A DNA stretch of 64,000 nt from Halichondria panicea (lineage: Eukaryota > Porifera > Demospongiae > Suberitida > Halichondriidae): assembly GCF_963675165.1 (NCBI RefSeq), contig NC_087389.1, forward strand, positions 2,328,001 through 2,392,000, written 5' to 3'. Below are positions 12,731 to 21,345 of this stretch, in pieces (position 1 is the stretch's first letter; each line of letters opens with the position of its first letter). The notes beneath the pieces were generated by a model. That model did no database searches and was not told the DNA's origin. It saw nothing but the letters and a program-made list of their open reading frames with translations. The translations under genes were made by a program, and so were the position numbers.

Positions 12731-12924
12731 CATCATCGATGAAGTCTGATACCATTTCATATTTTGGTCATCGTTGGAATAAAAAAAAACTGTTTTATTG
12801 CGCCTAGCAGCATCCGGTGGTTCAATGTCCGTGGGTATGTAGGTGCATTCATCCTTTGTAAGAAAGAAGTGCGAGCTCTCATGACCGTCAAAAATACCTT
12901 TCCTTGGTTTCAGAAAACAGTAAC
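12731..12924 (-). CDS. Candidate internal exon, unrecognised protein
   Basis: On the minus strand an acceptor-like ttttgcag precedes 12924 and a donor-like GTGAGT follows 12731. The enclosed frame is fully open and begins GYCFLKPRKGIFDGHESS and ends NMKWYQTSSMM. The overlapping plus-strand ORF (12496-12807) has a less protein-like composition, so I prefer the minus-strand reading. No family is recognised and no neighbouring exon was identified with confidence. Confidence 0.3.
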
Positions 12925-13165
12925 CTGCAAAATTAGCCTGTGTGATAACTTTCTTAGACTTTGTGTTTAGCATATAGGACTACTTGTTCCCTGCATATAC
13001 AGCAAACAGATCCATACAGTATAATGTCTGATCTTGGTCCAGCAAGGAGTATAGTCTTACTAGCTACTACCTAAAACCTAAAACTTCCTTTCTTCACTAA
13101 AATTAATAGTAAACATGTGGCATTCAGCTACTGCGCATGCTCAACTGGGTGGGCTTATAATCGAG

Positions 13166-13233
13166 TGAAAATACCCTCGTGCAAGAAGGGATGGGCGTTT
13201 ATTCAAGATGGGCTTATTTTCGCGAGGGTACGG
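13166..13233. repeat. Small imperfect inverted repeat
   Basis: ataccctcg near 13173 is mirrored by cgagggta near 13225, with gcccat/atgggc words between them. It could be a tiny fold-back element or chance. It lies 160 bp upstream of the PHD-like exon. Confidence 0.3.
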
Positions 13234-13388
13234 TATTAACAAACCAACTTTATTTAATCCATGGTCACCTGAGATAAGCTGATTGGCTGGAGATCAGCAC
13301 TAAGTTCAAATATTGACCCAATCAATAAAGATCATGTTTTGGAAAAACGTTTCCAAGCATTTCCGAAAAGTCCAAACGGCAATTGAGC

Positions 13389-13503
13389 GTGAAAGTTCCG
13401 TCGTGTGATTCGTGTAATGTGTGGTACCACGAGCCAATTCCCCCAATTCCCCAAGAAGTACGAGAAGATACCATTCGTTGGAATTGTCCACGGTGTATTC
13501 AAG
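13389..13503 (+). CDS. PHD-finger-like exon
   Basis: The frame reads VKVPSCDSCNVWYHEPIPP, then REDTIRWNCPRCIQ. This has the CxxC...WYH...WxCPxC layout of the second half of a PHD zinc finger, a domain that usually reads histone tails. The Cys normally found after the WYH is not evident, and the locus contains a direct duplication (ccaattccc twice). A donor GTGTGT follows position 13503, and the string gtgtgttcaag is itself tandemly duplicated just downstream. The upstream part of the finger is not visible, so this would be an internal exon. LINE ORF1 proteins also carry PHD fingers, which is an alternative origin, but the splice-like border argues for a spliced gene. Confidence 0.45.
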
Positions 13504-13551
13504 GTGTGTTCAAGGTGTGTTTTACATTTACATGTTCCGTTTCCAACACAG

Positions 13552-14049
13552 ATGTGTGTCCTGCTGGTGAAGATTCCACACGTACATGTCTGTCAGCCAC
13601 CAAGAAGAGTTCTTTGTAGGGTCAAAGTTCATGCAGTATTGTTACGTACAGCGCGTCAGCCACCAAGACGAAGGGTAGGGTCTTTGTTTGTGAAGTCAAA
13701 GTGCATAGACATACATGCTGAGGTCACTGAGGGCGCGTCAGCCACCAAGACAAAGGGGGTCAAAGTTTATGCAGTATCCAACTCAGACCTACATCATGTC
13801 ACTGCTTGTTCGCAAGTTCGAAGGGTACATAGGGTCAAAGTTCATGCGGGATCTCTGATCAGACATACATGAGAGTACGTATATTCTTTGTTTGAGGGTC
13901 AAAGTTCATGCAGTACTGTTATGTAAACCATACATGATGATGTCAAGGAGCAAGGTCATGGTCGCGCGTCAGCCACCAAGACAAAGGGTACTATGTTCTT
14001 TGTTTGCATGCAGTTACAGAGGGAACCTATGTCACTGGGCAGGGCGAAT
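13552..14049 (+). repeat. Repeated exon-like cassettes, left part
   Basis: After an acceptor-like tttccaacacag (ends 13551) comes a frame VCPAGEDSTRTCLSATKK. Irregular copies of a unit then follow. Each resembles a short intron, gggtcaaagttcatgcagt...ttatgtacag, then an exon-like stretch, then gtacgtatgttctttgtttg. Exon-like parts spell variants of SNSDLHDDVTE and RASATKTK at 13707-13758, 13774-13820, 13930-13988 and about 14009-14040. Copies are spaced 65-140 bp. The last copy is cut by the pogo-like element. Whether they are real micro-exons or a plain tandem repeat is open: phases between cassettes do not all agree. Confidence 0.5.
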
Positions 14050-14286
14050 TACCGGGACACAAAAAAATAATTACGGCTTGCAGTGTCCCTTGGAATAGAG
14101 CAAGAAAAATTACGTTAAAGTCGAAGTGTCCCTTGTGTTAGGGTGTCCCATAGCCCCATTTAAGGTACGTACACTACCTCGATTCCAGGCCGAGGCTAGC
14201 CTCGAGACCAGGCCGATTAAATGTGGCCTGGATTCGAGGCTAGGCCGAGGCTAGCTCTGCAACTTTCGTGCAGCTCTGCAGCTAAA

Positions 14287-14637
14287 ATGTCTTTTGTGCA
14301 GTTTAGAAGTTGTGTACGGGGGGGTTCCATGTCTACAAAGATGTGGAATCCACAAATAGGAGAACAGCTGTTGACAAAACAGGAAAATGGAAATCCAGAG
14401 GATAGCTTTGCAGTTGGTGTTATTAAAGATGACACGACATGTGCCCAGGGAATTATCTCGAATATTATTCAACGTGGTGGTTACATTTCTTGTGAAATAA
14501 GTGGTAGAAGACAATGTTCTGTTCTTCTCCAAGGAGGACTAGAAATACCCTGCATCTATACCTTCAAGGCAAAGAAGAAAATGGTTGATAAATTGTCTGA
14601 TTTGTTGTTGGTACTGGTGGACTCTGATGGACCTTAG
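14287..14637 (+). CDS. HIRAN-like protein encoded within the pogo-like element
   Basis: The ATG at 14287 gives a 116-residue protein (an in-frame upstream ATG exists at 14221). Conserved-looking blocks are NPQIGEQLLTKQENGNPED, SFAVGVIKDDTT, RGGYISCEISGRRQCS and QGGLEIPCIYTFK. This layout matches a family of short proteins common in invertebrate genomes that I associate with the HIRAN-type fold (a DNA-end-binding domain in helicases) and that is often carried by DNA transposons. A segment expected between KDDTT and the ISNII region looks altered. The gene is convergent with the transposase and may be an accessory factor or a passenger. The name is by recall only. Confidence 0.5.
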   Translation: MSFVQFRSCVRGGSMSTKMWNPQIGEQLLTKQENGNPEDSFAVGVIKDDTTCAQGIISNIIQRGGYISCEISGRRQCSVLLQGGLEIPCIYTFKAKKKMVDKLSDLLLVLVDSDGP

Positions 14638-14655
14638 TATTAATTAATCAATATG

Positions 14656-14848
14656 ATTAATCATAACACTGTATTGCATCTTTGTAACAGTATTGCTTGA
14701 ATAAAATAATGTATACCTAGTACGTACCTATACAGTTTTCACTGTCACATTAATCATAACACTGTATTGCATCTTTGTAACAGTATTGCTTGAATTTGCT
14801 TGAATAAATATTAAGAATGTACCTGGTACGTACCTATACAGTTTTCAG
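14656..14848. repeat. Tandem duplication, period about 93 bp
   Basis: attaatcataacactgtatt starts at 14656 and again at 14749, and both copies run to cctatacagttttca. The second copy contains an extra small duplication (gaatttgcttgaa). It lies in the non-coding gap between the two convergent ORFs of the pogo-like element, so it probably duplicates their shared 3' region. Confidence 0.8.
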
Positions 14849-15771
14849 TCACAATCAATATCTGATAGGGGTTCAAAGTCAGGTGAACAGATAGAGTCAC
14901 TATCATCATCACTGTGGCATATCATGATCAGATGCTGACTAATCAGAGCTTGAAAATGGATCATTGTCATTTTGATTCTCAGAACAATAGCCCATTGACT
15001 CACTTCCAAATACTTCAACAATAACTTCTTCAATTTCTTTTTGGACAACACTGTCTCTGATCATTTCATTTTCGTGTCCTCCTAGAGCGTTAGATATTCC
15101 TGTCACGAGGAATGATTTCTTGACAATCGTGGGATTGCTGTCCAGCGTGTCGTTAGCTTCACAAATCCAGTTGACAAGATGTTGCTTTGTCGGCTTGCTA
15201 ATGCTATGTGAGATCCCATTAGTATCCACTTGCTCTATCATATACGTCTCCCAACATTTCCGCAAAACTGACTTCACTGGCTTATTGATACTGACATCCA
15301 GTGGCTGGAGCACTGATGTACACCCACCTGGAATAACCAATACACTCGTGTTTGAAAGTCTGAATGAGTCTTGTACACGCATGGTCAGATATGTGCGGTG
15401 CAGGAGTCGAGAATAAGCAGCGAGCACCTTTTCTTAGTATACTTGATCCATACATCGTCGGTCCATTTGATCATTTGTATCTCGTCCATCCACGCTTCCT
15501 TTTGAAAGGAAACAACTGCACCATGAGAATTGGAGATATCCTTAATTACTCGCTGCGTTTTTCCTTTAAATATAACCATAGGAGGGAGCATTTTGCCTGA
15601 TGACGTACAAGATAAAACAGCAGTGATGCGCTGTTTTTCGGACTTAGTTGACTTGTCAATATCTTCTTTCAGCCACCTATCTACATTAGATGAAGGAATA
15701 CCAAAACGTTTTGCAGTACAACGAATGTCATGATGTCTTGCATATTCTGCAACCTTTAACTTTTTGCCCAT
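14845..15771 (-). pseudogene. pogo/Tigger-like DDE transposase, internally deleted
   Basis: The N-terminus (MGKKLKVAEYARHHDIRCTA, then VDRWLKE) is a helix-turn-helix DNA-binding region. It passes almost directly into KQRITAVLSC and GKMLPPMVIFKGKT of the DDE_1 domain. The stretch that should carry the first catalytic Asp (normally a D-E-T-P type motif) is missing. The second Asp is in LLILDSCTAHI and the third in VIPGGCTSVLQPLDVSINKP. Frames change near 15405 and again near 14945, where an acidic tail (SDDDSDSICSPDFEPLSD) continues. The protein cannot be active as it stands. An N-terminal extension may lie at 15867-16088 on the same strand (starts MATLKNFFPPAQSVRQ). Confidence 0.7.
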
Positions 15772-16264
15772 TCGAATACATTATTCGTATTTTTTTGACT
15801 GGTGGACTTAGCTCTGTATAAAAAAATTTTATTATTATCTTTTTATACTAGCTTTTAACCCTACTCTTATACACACCTATGGGCATACCTGGATGAGAAC
15901 TTGTTGCAGGTAGATCTACCGTGACTACGGGTCCAGGTCCACTTCCAGGATGGCCTGGAAGAAGTTGCAACTGCGACAGAAGCAGAAGGTATGGCGTGAA
16001 CAGTTAGAGCTGGAGACTGTCTGACAGACTGAGCAGGAGGAAAAAAATTCTTTAGAGTTGCCATTCTCCGCGCGCACTGCACTATAATAGTACTAAGCAA
16101 CGAGCAGCCTCGCCCCTTCTGGTCACGCTCACATTGCGCATGCTCTTTTTCATTCTAATTAGATCGGGACGTCTAAAAATATTTACATTTCCTGTTGTTC
16201 CTTAATATAGAATGAAAAAAATTACATAAGTCCGAAGTGTCCCTTAGAATAGAGTGTCCCGGTA

Positions 16265-16419
16265 ATTTGGGTGAATACGGTAGAGTGTTGAAGTTCATGC
16301 AGTGTTGTTATGTACAGAGGGATCCAACTCAAACATACATGATGAGTAGAGCAGAAGAATCGAGGGTGGTCGCGCGTCAGCCACCAAGACGAAGGGTACG
16401 TATGTTCTTTGTTTGGTCA
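16265..16419 (+). repeat. Repeated exon-like cassettes, middle part
   Basis: One cassette lies between the two mobile elements. The acceptor-like gttatgtacag ends near 16317. The exon-like body runs 16318-16398 and ends with the gcgcgtcagccaccaagacg word shared with the left part. It is followed by gtacgtatgttctttgtttg. The copia element is inserted 20 bp further on, inside what would be the next short intron. Confidence 0.5.
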
Positions 16420-16424
16420 AAGTT

Positions 16425-16593
16425 TGTTGGAAACTGAACTCTGACTTGTTGTAATTAGTATATTTAGCCATTACGTAATGATTAGTGACCTTTGGTCTTC
16501 TAGAATATTCTTGTGTTTTTGTATTTTAAGCCACGTGTGTGACCTTTACTCTTAGTTCTGTTTTGTGATTCTGTGATGTTCTAGAAAATAACA
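16425..16593 (+). repeat. copia 5' LTR
   Basis: 169 bp, TG...CA ends. It is identical to the 3' LTR except for a 4-bp gap: attagtgacc here against aattattagtgacc in the 3' copy. There are no substitutions, which by itself would indicate a very recent insertion. Confidence 0.95.
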
Positions 16594-16607
16594 GGTTATG
16601 GGCCCAG
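16594..16607 (+). promoter_or_regulatory. Primer binding site, half-tRNA type
   Basis: GGTTATGGGCCCAG starts at the first base after the 5' LTR. It is complementary to the anticodon stem-loop of initiator tRNA-Met, not to a tRNA 3' end. Drosophila copia is known to use an internally cleaved half of this tRNA, so the same priming mode is inferred here. Confidence 0.8.
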
Positions 16608-16707
16608 GCAACGCCTAAGCTGAGCAGTAGATCTAGATAACAGTAAACAGAACTCGGATCAAGATCAACGGATTTGTCGGATCAAGGATCAACGGATTTG
16701 TCCAGTC

Positions 16708-17454
16708 ATGGAAGACAAGTGGACTGTGGAGAAACTAGACGGGTCCAATTAGATCACGTGGAAATTTCAAGTGAAACATCTGTTACTACTGGCCAAAGGC
16801 CTATGGAAGTATGCAGATGGATCAGCTGTACTTGCGGAAGATGCAACAGTCGAACAACAAACGAAGCATCAAAGTACGAAGCATCAAAGTGAATCACAGA
16901 AGGCATTCTCTGTCATTGCTATGTCAGTTAGTACATCACAATTGTACCTGATAACCTCCTGTGAAAGACCAGAGGAAGCCTGGAATTCCCTCAAAAAACA
17001 TTTCGAGAGGGAAACGTTAGCCAACAAACTTTTCCTTAAAAAGCAGTACTTTAGGAAGGAAATGAGTGAGGGAAACTGTATCAACATGCACCTAAAGGAA
17101 ATGAAAGAACTGACTGACAAACTCAGCTCAATCGGAGCACCAATCTCCGAGGAAGATCAAGTTGTCACCCTCCTAGGAAGTCTGCCTTCATCATTCTCTA
17201 TTGTAGTTACTGCACTTGAGGCACGCGTAGATGATCTGACACTAGACTTTGTCCAGCAGCAGCTAATACATCACGAACGCAAACTCAAAGCCCAAGAACT
17301 GAAGTCTGAGGCACCACACGATTCAGTGTTATTGGGAAATCAAAGGCGGAAGACCCCAAGGTACTGGACTTGTGACGAACCTGGACACGTTCAACGGTTC
17401 TGTCCAAAACGAAGAGGGACGTCACAGCACCGAGCACCGAGCAAAGATCACTGA
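16708..17454 (+). pseudogene. copia Gag (UBN2-type) with one early stop
   Basis: The first ATG at 16708 reads MEDKWTVEKLDGSN and meets TAG at 16750-16752, where copia Gag usually has Tyr. The frame is then open to 17454. Blocks LLLAKGLWKYADG, EAWNSLKKHFERETLANKLF and LTDKLSSIGAPISEEDQVV are typical Gag. The zinc knuckle reads YWTCDEPGHVQRFC, so the first of its CCHC cysteines is a Tyr. The frame is lost near 17430-17445, where the 7-bp unit gcaccga is present twice in tandem. The next domain continues in the frame shifted accordingly. Confidence 0.85.
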
Positions 17455-20400
17455 AGATGCAAGCAATGAAGATGAAGGAGCATTCCCAGTATCCGATGAA
17501 GTACCTGAAAACAAGTGGTTGATAGACTCTGGTGCGTCCAGTCATATGACTCCCAAGAGAGAGTATTTTTCAACGTATCGAGCATTCTCTACTCCCGAGA
17601 AAGTTGGCCTTGGTGACGGCAGAACTGTTGAAGCAGTGGGAGTTGGAACCGTCCGAGTAAACATGTTGTTCAAGCAATAGTAAGAAAGCCGTAATGTATG
17701 ATGTATTACACGTTCCGAAGCTGGCTTGCAATTTGTTCTCTGTAAGAGCAGCAGCAAAAAAGGGGAACACAGTGAAATTCAATCAAGTACGATGTTGGAT
17801 CAAAGGTCCCAAAGGAAGTCTTCAAGGAATGGGGTCACTAACCGGAAAACTGTATCAACTGAAGTGTGAAGTCGAAGTCCTAAATGACAAAGAAAATGTT
17901 TCAGTGGTAACAGAAAACTTACCAGAAGTTGACTTGTGGCATCAACGGTTAGGTCACCTGAACAAGCAACAACTCAACACTCTTGTGGATCGAAATTTTG
18001 CATCTGGCATTAAACTGTCAACAACCTCCGAGTTATCGTTTTGCGAAGGATGTGTGGAGGGAAAGATGCAGCGCAAACCCTTCAAGTCTCTGACACATAA
18101 ACAGTCGAAAAGAAAACTAGAACTCATTCATAGTGATGTGTGTGGACCATTTCAGGCAGAGTCGATTGGTGGAAGTCGCTATTTTCTCACATTTATTGAC
18201 GACTATACAAGATGTGTCTGTCCATTTTATCAAGCACAAATCAGAAGTGTTTGAGAAGTTCAAACTATTTGAGGCAATGATGACGAAGGAGTGCGATGAG
18301 CCGATAATGAAACTGAGAACAGACAATGGGGGCGAGTACTTGTCAAAGGAATTTCAGGCATATCTCGCATCAAACGGAATCGAACACCAACTCACTGTAC
18401 CTCATTCTCCCCAACAGAATGGTGTGGCAGAACGGCTAAACCGTACACTTGTGGAATCAGCGAGAGCTATGCTATCTCATTCTAATCTACCCAATAGATT
18501 TTGGGCTGAGGCAGTATCAACTGCTGCCTATCTCAGGAATCGTACTACCACATCTGCCAACGAAGAGCAACTCACACCTTATGAGAAGTAGCATGGTCAC
18601 AAGCCGGACATCAGTAATCTCAAGGTGTTTGGGTGTGCTGCCTATAGTCATGTGTCAAATGCACAAAGAAGAAAACTTGACAAGAAGGCACGAAGAATGT
18701 GTTTTGTTGGTTATAGTAAAAATCCTAAAGGATACAGATTGATCGATATCAACACTGATAAGGTCATCATCCGAAGAGATGTTGTGTTTAATGAATCTGA
18801 CTTTCGATTTCTCAACCGAAAAGATGGCACTGAAAGTGTACCAATCCTACCTGACTTGTTCGATGAGCCTGAAGATGAAGGCGAAATGTTCGATGAGCCT
18901 GAAGAAACTCGGTCGGAAGAACTACCACGTAGATCGGAACGAAACCTGGAAGAACCACTACAAAGATCAGAACGAACTGTGCAACGTCCAGACTACTATG
19001 GACATTCCGAATCTGCTGACACGACCACTACAGAATTTGCTGATACAGCAATCGTACCTGAGCACCGTGCCTGCATTATGCAAGAAATACCCGAGCCAGT
19101 ATCATTTGATGAAGCACTTAAAAGTCCTCATGCAAAAGATTGGAAACTTGCAACTGACGCTGAGTATCAGTCTCTGGTCGACAACGATACTTGGGATTTG
19201 GTAGAACCCCCCGAAGGAAGAGCAGTGGTAGGCTGCAAATGGGTATTTAAAGTCAAGTATGATGGAGAAGGCAAAGTTGAACGATTTAAGAGCAGGCTGG
19301 TTGCAAAAGGGTATTCTCAGAGATACGAAATCGATTTTGAAGAGACGTTCTCACCAGTTGTGCATTTTTCGTCAGTTCGAACACTTTTGGCCCTTGCTGT
19401 ACAAAAGGATATGATCGTCCATCAAATGGATGTAGTTACTGCATTCCTCAATGGCGAGCTCGATGAGGAAATTTACATGCAACAACCTGATGGATACCAA
19501 GTTTCGGGGAAAGAAAATCTTGTCTACAAATTGAAGAAATCTCTTTATGGATTAAAACAAGCACACCTAGGTGTTGGAACCGAGCTTTGAGAGAGTTTAT
19601 GATACAAATTGGATTTGTACAAAGCGATGCTGATTCATGCGTGTTTACCTGACTCAATGAGCACACAACAATCATAGCTGTCTACGTTGATGACCTGATT
19701 CTCATTTCAGATGTCATTGAAGTCCTGTTGGAAACGAAAGGGCTCCTGTCCGAGCAGTTCAGAATGAAGGACATGGGTCCACTTCATTACTGTTTAGGTA
19801 ACTGTGTTTGGCTACACCAGAAGCAGTACATAAAGTTGATGCTCAAGAAGTTTGGCCTTGCAGATGCAAACAATGTTTCTACCCCAGCCGATTGTAATGT
19901 GAAGCTAGTCAAATATGATCAAGTGAGTGGATCTACTGACCATGTTGAATATCAGTCAATGGTAGGTAGTCTGCTCTATGCAGGTTTGCGTACTCGCCCG
20001 GACATTGCCCAGGCAGTGGGAGCAGTTTCTAAATTTTGCTCTAACCCAACAGAAGCTCACAAAACTGCAGTAAAGAGAATATTCCGTTATCTGAAGAAAA
20101 CGATGAATCTGGCATTGAAGTACTGTAAGGATGGAAAACCAGTCACTGGATTTTCAGATGCTGACTGGGGAGGGGATCTGGATGACAGACGTTCAACTAC
20201 AGGAAATCTGTTTTTACTCGCTGGTGGAGCAGTAAGCTGGTTAAGCAAGAAGCAAGCAGTGGTTGCTCTGTCCACAACAGAAGCCGAGTATGTGGCACTA
20301 AGTCTGGCTGCACAAGAAGCAACATGGCTCCAGAAGTTGCTTACAGATCTACAGATGCCAACAGAACCGATTGTTATCAAGGAAGATAACCATGGAGCCT

Positions 20401-20609
20401 TAGCACTGTCTCGAAATCCAATTGTGCACTCCAGAACAAAGCATATCGATATTCGATTTCACTTCATACGGAAAGCACTGGAGGATGGCATTGTCGATGT
20501 CGCTTATTGCCCTACCTCTGAGATGGTTGCGGATATACTTACCAAACCCATTCCTCGTGAAATTGCGTACCCTAATGGGAATAGAAGAACTTGTGACAAA
20601 TCCTACTAA
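17455..20609 (+). pseudogene. copia Pol (protease, integrase, RT, RNase H), broken
   Basis: Protease: WLIDSGASSHMT, active-site Asp at 17525. Pre-integrase zinc region: WHQRLGHLNKQQLN. Integrase core: the first Asp in HSDVCGPF (about 18133), the second in TDNGGEY (18322) and Glu at 18430 in NGVAERLN. RT: KARRMCFVGY linker, RFKSRLVAKGYSQ, HQMDVVTAFLNGELDEEIYM and YVDD at 19683-19694. RNase H: TGFSDADWGGD and LSTTEAEYVAL. Breaks: frameshifts near 17676, 18215, 19566 and 20555, stop TAG at 18589 and stop TGA at 19650. Several indels are duplications of 1-7 bp. The domains themselves are well conserved, which fits a young copy. Confidence 0.9.
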
Positions 20610-20611
20610 TT

Positions 20612-20620
20612 AAGTGGGAG
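20612..20620 (+). promoter_or_regulatory. Polypurine tract
   Basis: AAGTGGGAG directly precedes the 3' LTR and would prime plus-strand DNA synthesis. It is short, as is usual for copia elements. Confidence 0.6.
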
Positions 20621-20793
20621 TGTTGGAAACTGAACTCTGACTTGTTGTAATTAGTATATTTAGCCATTACGTAATGAATTATTAGTGACCTTTGGTCTTC
20701 TAGAATATTCTTGTGTTTTTGTATTTTAAGCCACGTGTGTGACCTTTACTCTTAGTTCTGTTTTGTGATTCTGTGATGTTCTAGAAAATAACA
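20621..20793 (+). repeat. copia 3' LTR
   Basis: 173 bp, same sequence as the 5' LTR apart from an extra aatt at about 20677. It is followed directly by the AAGTT target duplication and then by the resumed cassette array. Confidence 0.95.
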
Positions 20794-20798
20794 AAGTT

Positions 20799-21181
20799 GA
20801 CATACATGCTGAGCAGAATCAAGGTACAAGAGGCCACCGAGACGAAAAGTACGTATACTTTGTTTGTTAAGTAGGGTTGTTTGTTAAGTAGGGTCAAAGT
20901 TCATGCAGTACAGAGGGATCCAACTCAGACCTACATGATCAAGTACGTAACGTATGTTTGTGAAGTAGTTCTGAAGTAGTTTATGCAGTACTGTAGTTAC
21001 AGAGGGAGCTGACCAGACTTGGTCGCGCGTCAGCCAGTCAGCCAGTCAGCCACGAGTACGTAGTAGGGTCAAAGTGTAGGGTCAAAGTTCATGCAGTATT
21101 GTCATTGTTATGTACAGACGATGTCACTGAGCCCAAGGTATGTTTCTTACCTTATATCAGTTCATGCAGTATTATGTACAG
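20799..21181 (+). repeat. Repeated exon-like cassettes, right part
   Basis: At least five further units occur. Examples are an exon-like stretch at 20910-20938 after gtacag, one at 20999-21050 containing gcgcgtcagcc (with cagtcagc repeated several times), and a 20-base stretch acgatgtcactgagcccaag at about 21118-21137. The last is bordered by tatgtacag and gtatgtttc and is copied 65 bp later. Shared words ggtcaaagttcatgcagta tie these to the units at 13.6-14.0 and 16.3 kb, so the array was continuous before the two insertions. Confidence 0.55.
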
Positions 21182-21345
21182 ACGATGTCACTGAGCCTAA
21201 GGTATGTTTCTTACCTTATATTACAGTTCCTCCGTATGTTGTTGCATATATTGATATTGATGTAGTAGAGAACTTGTTTCCTGCTGCGCAAGACAGAGTA
21301 CAGCCAAACAAGAAAGTACAATTCTATGTACATCAGGATTTCTAA
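21182..21345 (+). CDS. Candidate terminal exon after the cassette array
   Basis: It follows tatgtacag and opens with the cassette motif DVTEPK. The frame then runs without a break to a TAA at 21343: VPPYVVAYIDIDVVENLFP, then KKVQFYVHQDF. The 26-bp piece that looks like an intron in the previous copy is too short to splice here and is in frame as read. No domain is recognised. If the array is a gene, this is its 3' end and the PHD-like exon at 13389 its visible 5' part. Confidence 0.35.

Larger units (their letters stand above)
14052..16262. mobile_element. pogo-like DNA transposon, 2211 bp
   Basis: The left end ccgggacac (14052) and right end gtgtcccgg (ends 16262) are inverted copies, and each is flanked by TA (14050-14051 and 16263-16264). 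The identity extends over AATTACCGGGACAC if the flanks are included. TA duplication is the rule for the Tc1/mariner/pogo superfamily. Inside are a minus-strand DDE transposase relic (14845-15771), a plus-strand HIRAN-like ORF (14287-14637) and a tandem duplication between their 3' ends. The insertion interrupts one unit of the exon-like cassette array. Confidence 0.75.
16425..20793 (+). mobile_element. Ty1/copia LTR retrotransposon with complete ends
   Basis: Two LTRs (169 and 173 bp) enclose a gag-pol region of about 4 kb. The element is flanked by a perfect 5-bp duplication AAGTT at 16420-16424 and 20794-20798. LTRs begin TGTTGG and end AACA, a primer binding site follows the 5' LTR and a purine tract precedes the 3' LTR. 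The internal region follows the copia order of Gag, protease, integrase, reverse transcriptase and RNase H. It carries about three nonsense codons and five frameshifts, so this copy could not make its own proteins. Confidence 0.95.

Noticed and set aside
13405-13872. 155-codon plus-strand ORF across the cassette array
   Set aside because: It reads through several acceptor- and donor-like borders, and the frame stays open because the unit is repeated; the exon-like reading is more coherent.
13552-14049. CRISPR-like regularly spaced repeat
   Set aside because: Unit spacing is irregular, repeats are diverged, spacers are not unique, and the context is eukaryotic transposons.
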